Assembly (NCBI GenBank): GCA_025454075.1
Contig: JALOPD010000181.1
Coordinates: 1 to 7,561, forward strand
Length of the DNA stretch: 7,561 bases
Source: Desulfobacterales bacterium
GTDB taxonomy: Bacteria > Desulfobacterota > Desulfobacteria > Desulfobacterales > UBA2174_A
Direction of reading: 5' to 3'
Within the stretch, counting starts at the first letter, position 1. Every line of letters starts with the position of its first letter. Below are positions 6,016 to 7,561 of the stretch, in pieces. Under the pieces are notes generated by a model. That model worked only from the letters and a program-made list of their open reading frames with translations, was not told the DNA's origin and ran no database searches. Both the position numbers and the translations under genes were made by a program.

Positions 6016-6123
6016 GCCTGGAAACGAGGATCAGCTGATACAGCCGATCGCGAGGCGCGATATCGCCACCGCGCTCCGCGTCAAGATCGACCGGATGCTC
6101 GGCTGCGGCCGGCAGAGGACGCC

Positions 6124-7077
6124 ATGTTCACCAATACCGACATCGCCAAGGCCATGCAAATCCACCTCGGGGCACTTTTCGACGAACTGCCGCCCATGCC
6201 GGAGTTCGCCGCCGGCATCCGGCGCGCCCCGGCGCGGCACTTCAATCTGTCTCCGCAGGACACCGCGCTCGCCCTCAGGAACGCCCTGCGCTACATCCCC
6301 GATAAGTGGCATGCCGTCCTGGCGCCGGAGTTCATGGAAGAGCTCTCGAGCCGCGGCCGGATCTACGGCTACCGCTTCCGGCCGCCGGGGCCGATCAGGG
6401 GCCTGCCCGTCGACGCGTACCAGGGCCAATGCATCGAAGGCCGGGCCTTCCAGGTGATGATCGACAACAACCTCGACTTCGACGTGGCGCTCTATCCCTA
6501 CGAGCTGGTCACCTACGGCGAGACCGGCCAGGTCTGCCAGAACTGGATGCAGTACCGCCTGATCCGGCGCTACCTCGAGGTCCTGACCCGCGAGCAGACG
6601 CTCGTCATGGCCTCCGGGCATCCGGCCGGCCTTTTCGCCTCCTCGCCGGAAGCCCCGCGGGTCATCCTCACCAACGCCCTCATGGTGGGCTGCTTCGACG
6701 ACCAGGCGAACTGGCACCGCGCCATGGCCCTGGGGGTGGCCAACTACGGCCAGATGACCGCCGGCGGCTGGATGTACATCGGCCCCCAGGGCATCGTGCA
6801 CGGCACCTACAGCACGCTTTTGAACGCCGGCCGCGCCAAGCTCGACATCCCGGCCGACCAGGACCTCGCCGGGCGGCTGTTCGTGACCTCGGGCCTGGGC
6901 GGGATGAGCGGCGCCCAGGGCAAGGCCGTCGTCATCGCCAACGGGGTCGGCATCATCGCCGAGGTGGACTACTCGCGCATCCAGACCCGCCTCGACCAGG
7001 GCTGGATCGACCAGGCGACCGACGATCCGGCCTTACGGCAATGTGGTCGACCTGCTGGAGTATGCCGTCCACCATGA
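6124..7077 (+). CDS. hutU: Urocanate hydratase (urocanase), long form, N-terminal part of a frameshifted gene
   Basis: Urocanase adds water to urocanate to give 4-imidazolone-5-propionate, the second step of histidine degradation; it is cytosolic and uses tightly bound NAD+. Recognised from YPYELVTYGETGQVCQNW (124-141), YGQMTAGGWMYIGPQGI (208-224) and the dinucleotide-binding loop SGLGGMSGAQ (256-265), all conserved family blocks. The N-terminal part, with ALRNALRYIPDKWHAVLAPEF (50-70), belongs to the longer form of the family (about 650 residues) found in many anaerobes. The start at 6124 has the Shine-Dalgarno AGAGGA (6114-6119), and no alternative start exists after the in-frame TGA at 6007. 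About residue 302 (near 7030) the family match stops and the frame ends in an unrelated tail, LRQCGRPAGVCRPP. The remaining family sequence resumes in another frame from 7034. As written, the product would be 317 residues and would lack the catalytic half. Confidence 0.85.
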   Translation: MFTNTDIAKAMQIHLGALFDELPPMPEFAAGIRRAPARHFNLSPQDTALALRNALRYIPDKWHAVLAPEFMEELSSRGRIYGYRFRPPGPIRGLPVDAYQGQCIEGRAFQVMIDNNLDFDVALYPYELVTYGETGQVCQNWMQYRLIRRYLEVLTREQTLVMASGHPAGLFASSPEAPRVILTNALMVGCFDDQANWHRAMALGVANYGQMTAGGWMYIGPQGIVHGTYSTLLNAGRAKLDIPADQDLAGRLFVTSGLGGMSGAQGKAVVIANGVGIIAEVDYSRIQTRLDQGWIDQATDDPALRQCGRPAGVCRPP

Positions 7078-7561
7078 CGCCCGGATCGACCTGCTCTCGG
7101 ACCAGACCTCCTGCCATGCGGTCTACGAGGGCGGCTACTGTCCCCAGGGGATCAGCTTCGGACAGCGCACCGAGCTGCTGCGCAGCGGCCATGCCGGGTT
7201 CAAGGAGATGGTGGATGCGACCCTGCGGCGTCACTACGAACTCGTCAAGGCCCTCTCCGACCGCGGCACCTATTTCTTCGACTACGGCAACAGCTTCCTC
7301 AAGGCGGTCTTCGACGCCGGCATCAAGGATGTCTGCCGGAACGGCGAAAACCCGCTCGACGGGTTCATCTTCCAGTCTTATGTCGAAGACATCATGGGGC
7401 CGATCCTCTTCGACTACGGCTACGGCCCGTTCCGCTGGGTCTGCCTGAGCGGCCGGGAGGAGGACCTCGCCCGGACCGACCGGACCGCCATGGCGTGCAT
7501 CGACCCGCAGCGCCGCTTCCAGGACCGCGACAACTACAACTGGATCCGCGACGCGTTGAAG
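7034..7561 (+). pseudogene. hutU: Urocanate hydratase, continuation in a shifted frame (3' end outside window)
   Basis: From 7034 the frame one base later than the upstream part gives 176 uninterrupted residues to the window end. It opens with YGNVVDLLEYAV and contains SDQTSCHAVYEGGYCPQG, TYFFDYGNSFLKAVF, FIFQSYVEDIMGPILFDYGY, then GPFRWVCLSG and RDNYNWIRDALK. These correspond to the C-terminal half of long-form urocanases: DQTSxH, the FDYGN block and the SYVEDIMGP block. The region where the catalytic cysteine is expected carries the C of FRWVC. In the family, about 20 residues (an acidic helix followed by S-I-A-Y/H) normally lie between the upstream D-D-P and this Y-G-N-V-V-D. They appear to be missing, so the lesion is probably a deletion that is not a multiple of three rather than a one-base slip. 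Codon use remains sound throughout and no stop occurs, so the break is recent or is a sequence or assembly error. Confidence 0.8.

Noticed and set aside
7020..7040. Programmed ribosomal frameshift in the urocanase
   Set aside because: No slippery heptamer or clear downstream pseudoknot is visible, and about 20 family residues seem to be missing, which frameshifting would not restore.
6306..7448. 380-residue plus-strand frame overlapping the urocanase
   Set aside because: It is an R/P/G-rich shadow frame. The urocanase motifs lie in the other two plus frames, before and after the break.
1..7561. CRISPR array, tRNA/rRNA genes, insertion sequences, phage or defence genes
   Set aside because: No regularly spaced repeats, no tRNA-like cloverleaf or rRNA stretches, and no transposase, integrase or known defence motifs were seen in any frame.

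Overview
The window is GC-rich bacterial DNA. It looks like a proteobacterial-type genome, and my tentative guess is Desulfobacterota (the former Deltaproteobacteria). That guess rests on the GC-rich codon use, the tiny lysine/alanine histone-tail-like protein, and a urocanase of the long form seen in many anaerobes. No taxonomic marker gene is present, so the assignment is an inference.

Left part (1-1194). A gene truncated by the window edge reads leftwards from 74; its N-terminus resembles Phd/YefM-type antitoxins. It is divergent from a very small lysine-rich, histone H1-tail-like gene (338-499), which has its own good sigma70-type promoter (234-262), a strong ribosome binding site and a strong hairpin terminator (529-572). 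From about 572 to 944, minus-strand remnants can be recognised: the C-terminal end of a short-chain dehydrogenase and a piece of a transketolase C-terminal subunit, neither of them an intact gene. The rest, up to 1194, holds only a possible promoter.

Centre (1195-5883). A complete five-gene ABC importer of the branched-chain/hydrophobic amino acid (Liv, HAAT) family reads rightwards: periplasmic binding protein, two permeases (LivH, LivM) and two ATPases (LivG, LivF). A 146-bp gap carrying a degenerate palindromic repeat follows the binding-protein gene. The last four genes overlap one another and form a tight translationally coupled unit, with a TTG start for livM and a GTG start for livF. 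LivG has a non-canonical ABC signature, whereas LivF has a canonical one.

Right part (5884-7561). After a hairpin just behind livF and an extended -10 promoter candidate, a long-form urocanate hydratase (HutU, histidine degradation) begins at 6124. Its reading frame breaks near 7030 and continues in another frame to the window end. The break appears to combine a small deletion with a frame change, so the gene is either a recent pseudogene or carries a sequence error.

Together, the importer and urocanase suggest a locus for amino acid uptake and catabolism, possibly histidine or urocanate, but the sequence does not prove the transported substrate. I see no convincing new defence, mobile or RNA-based system. 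The most notable points are the broken urocanase, the cysteine-bearing histone-tail-like miniprotein, the relics beside it and the atypical LivG signature.
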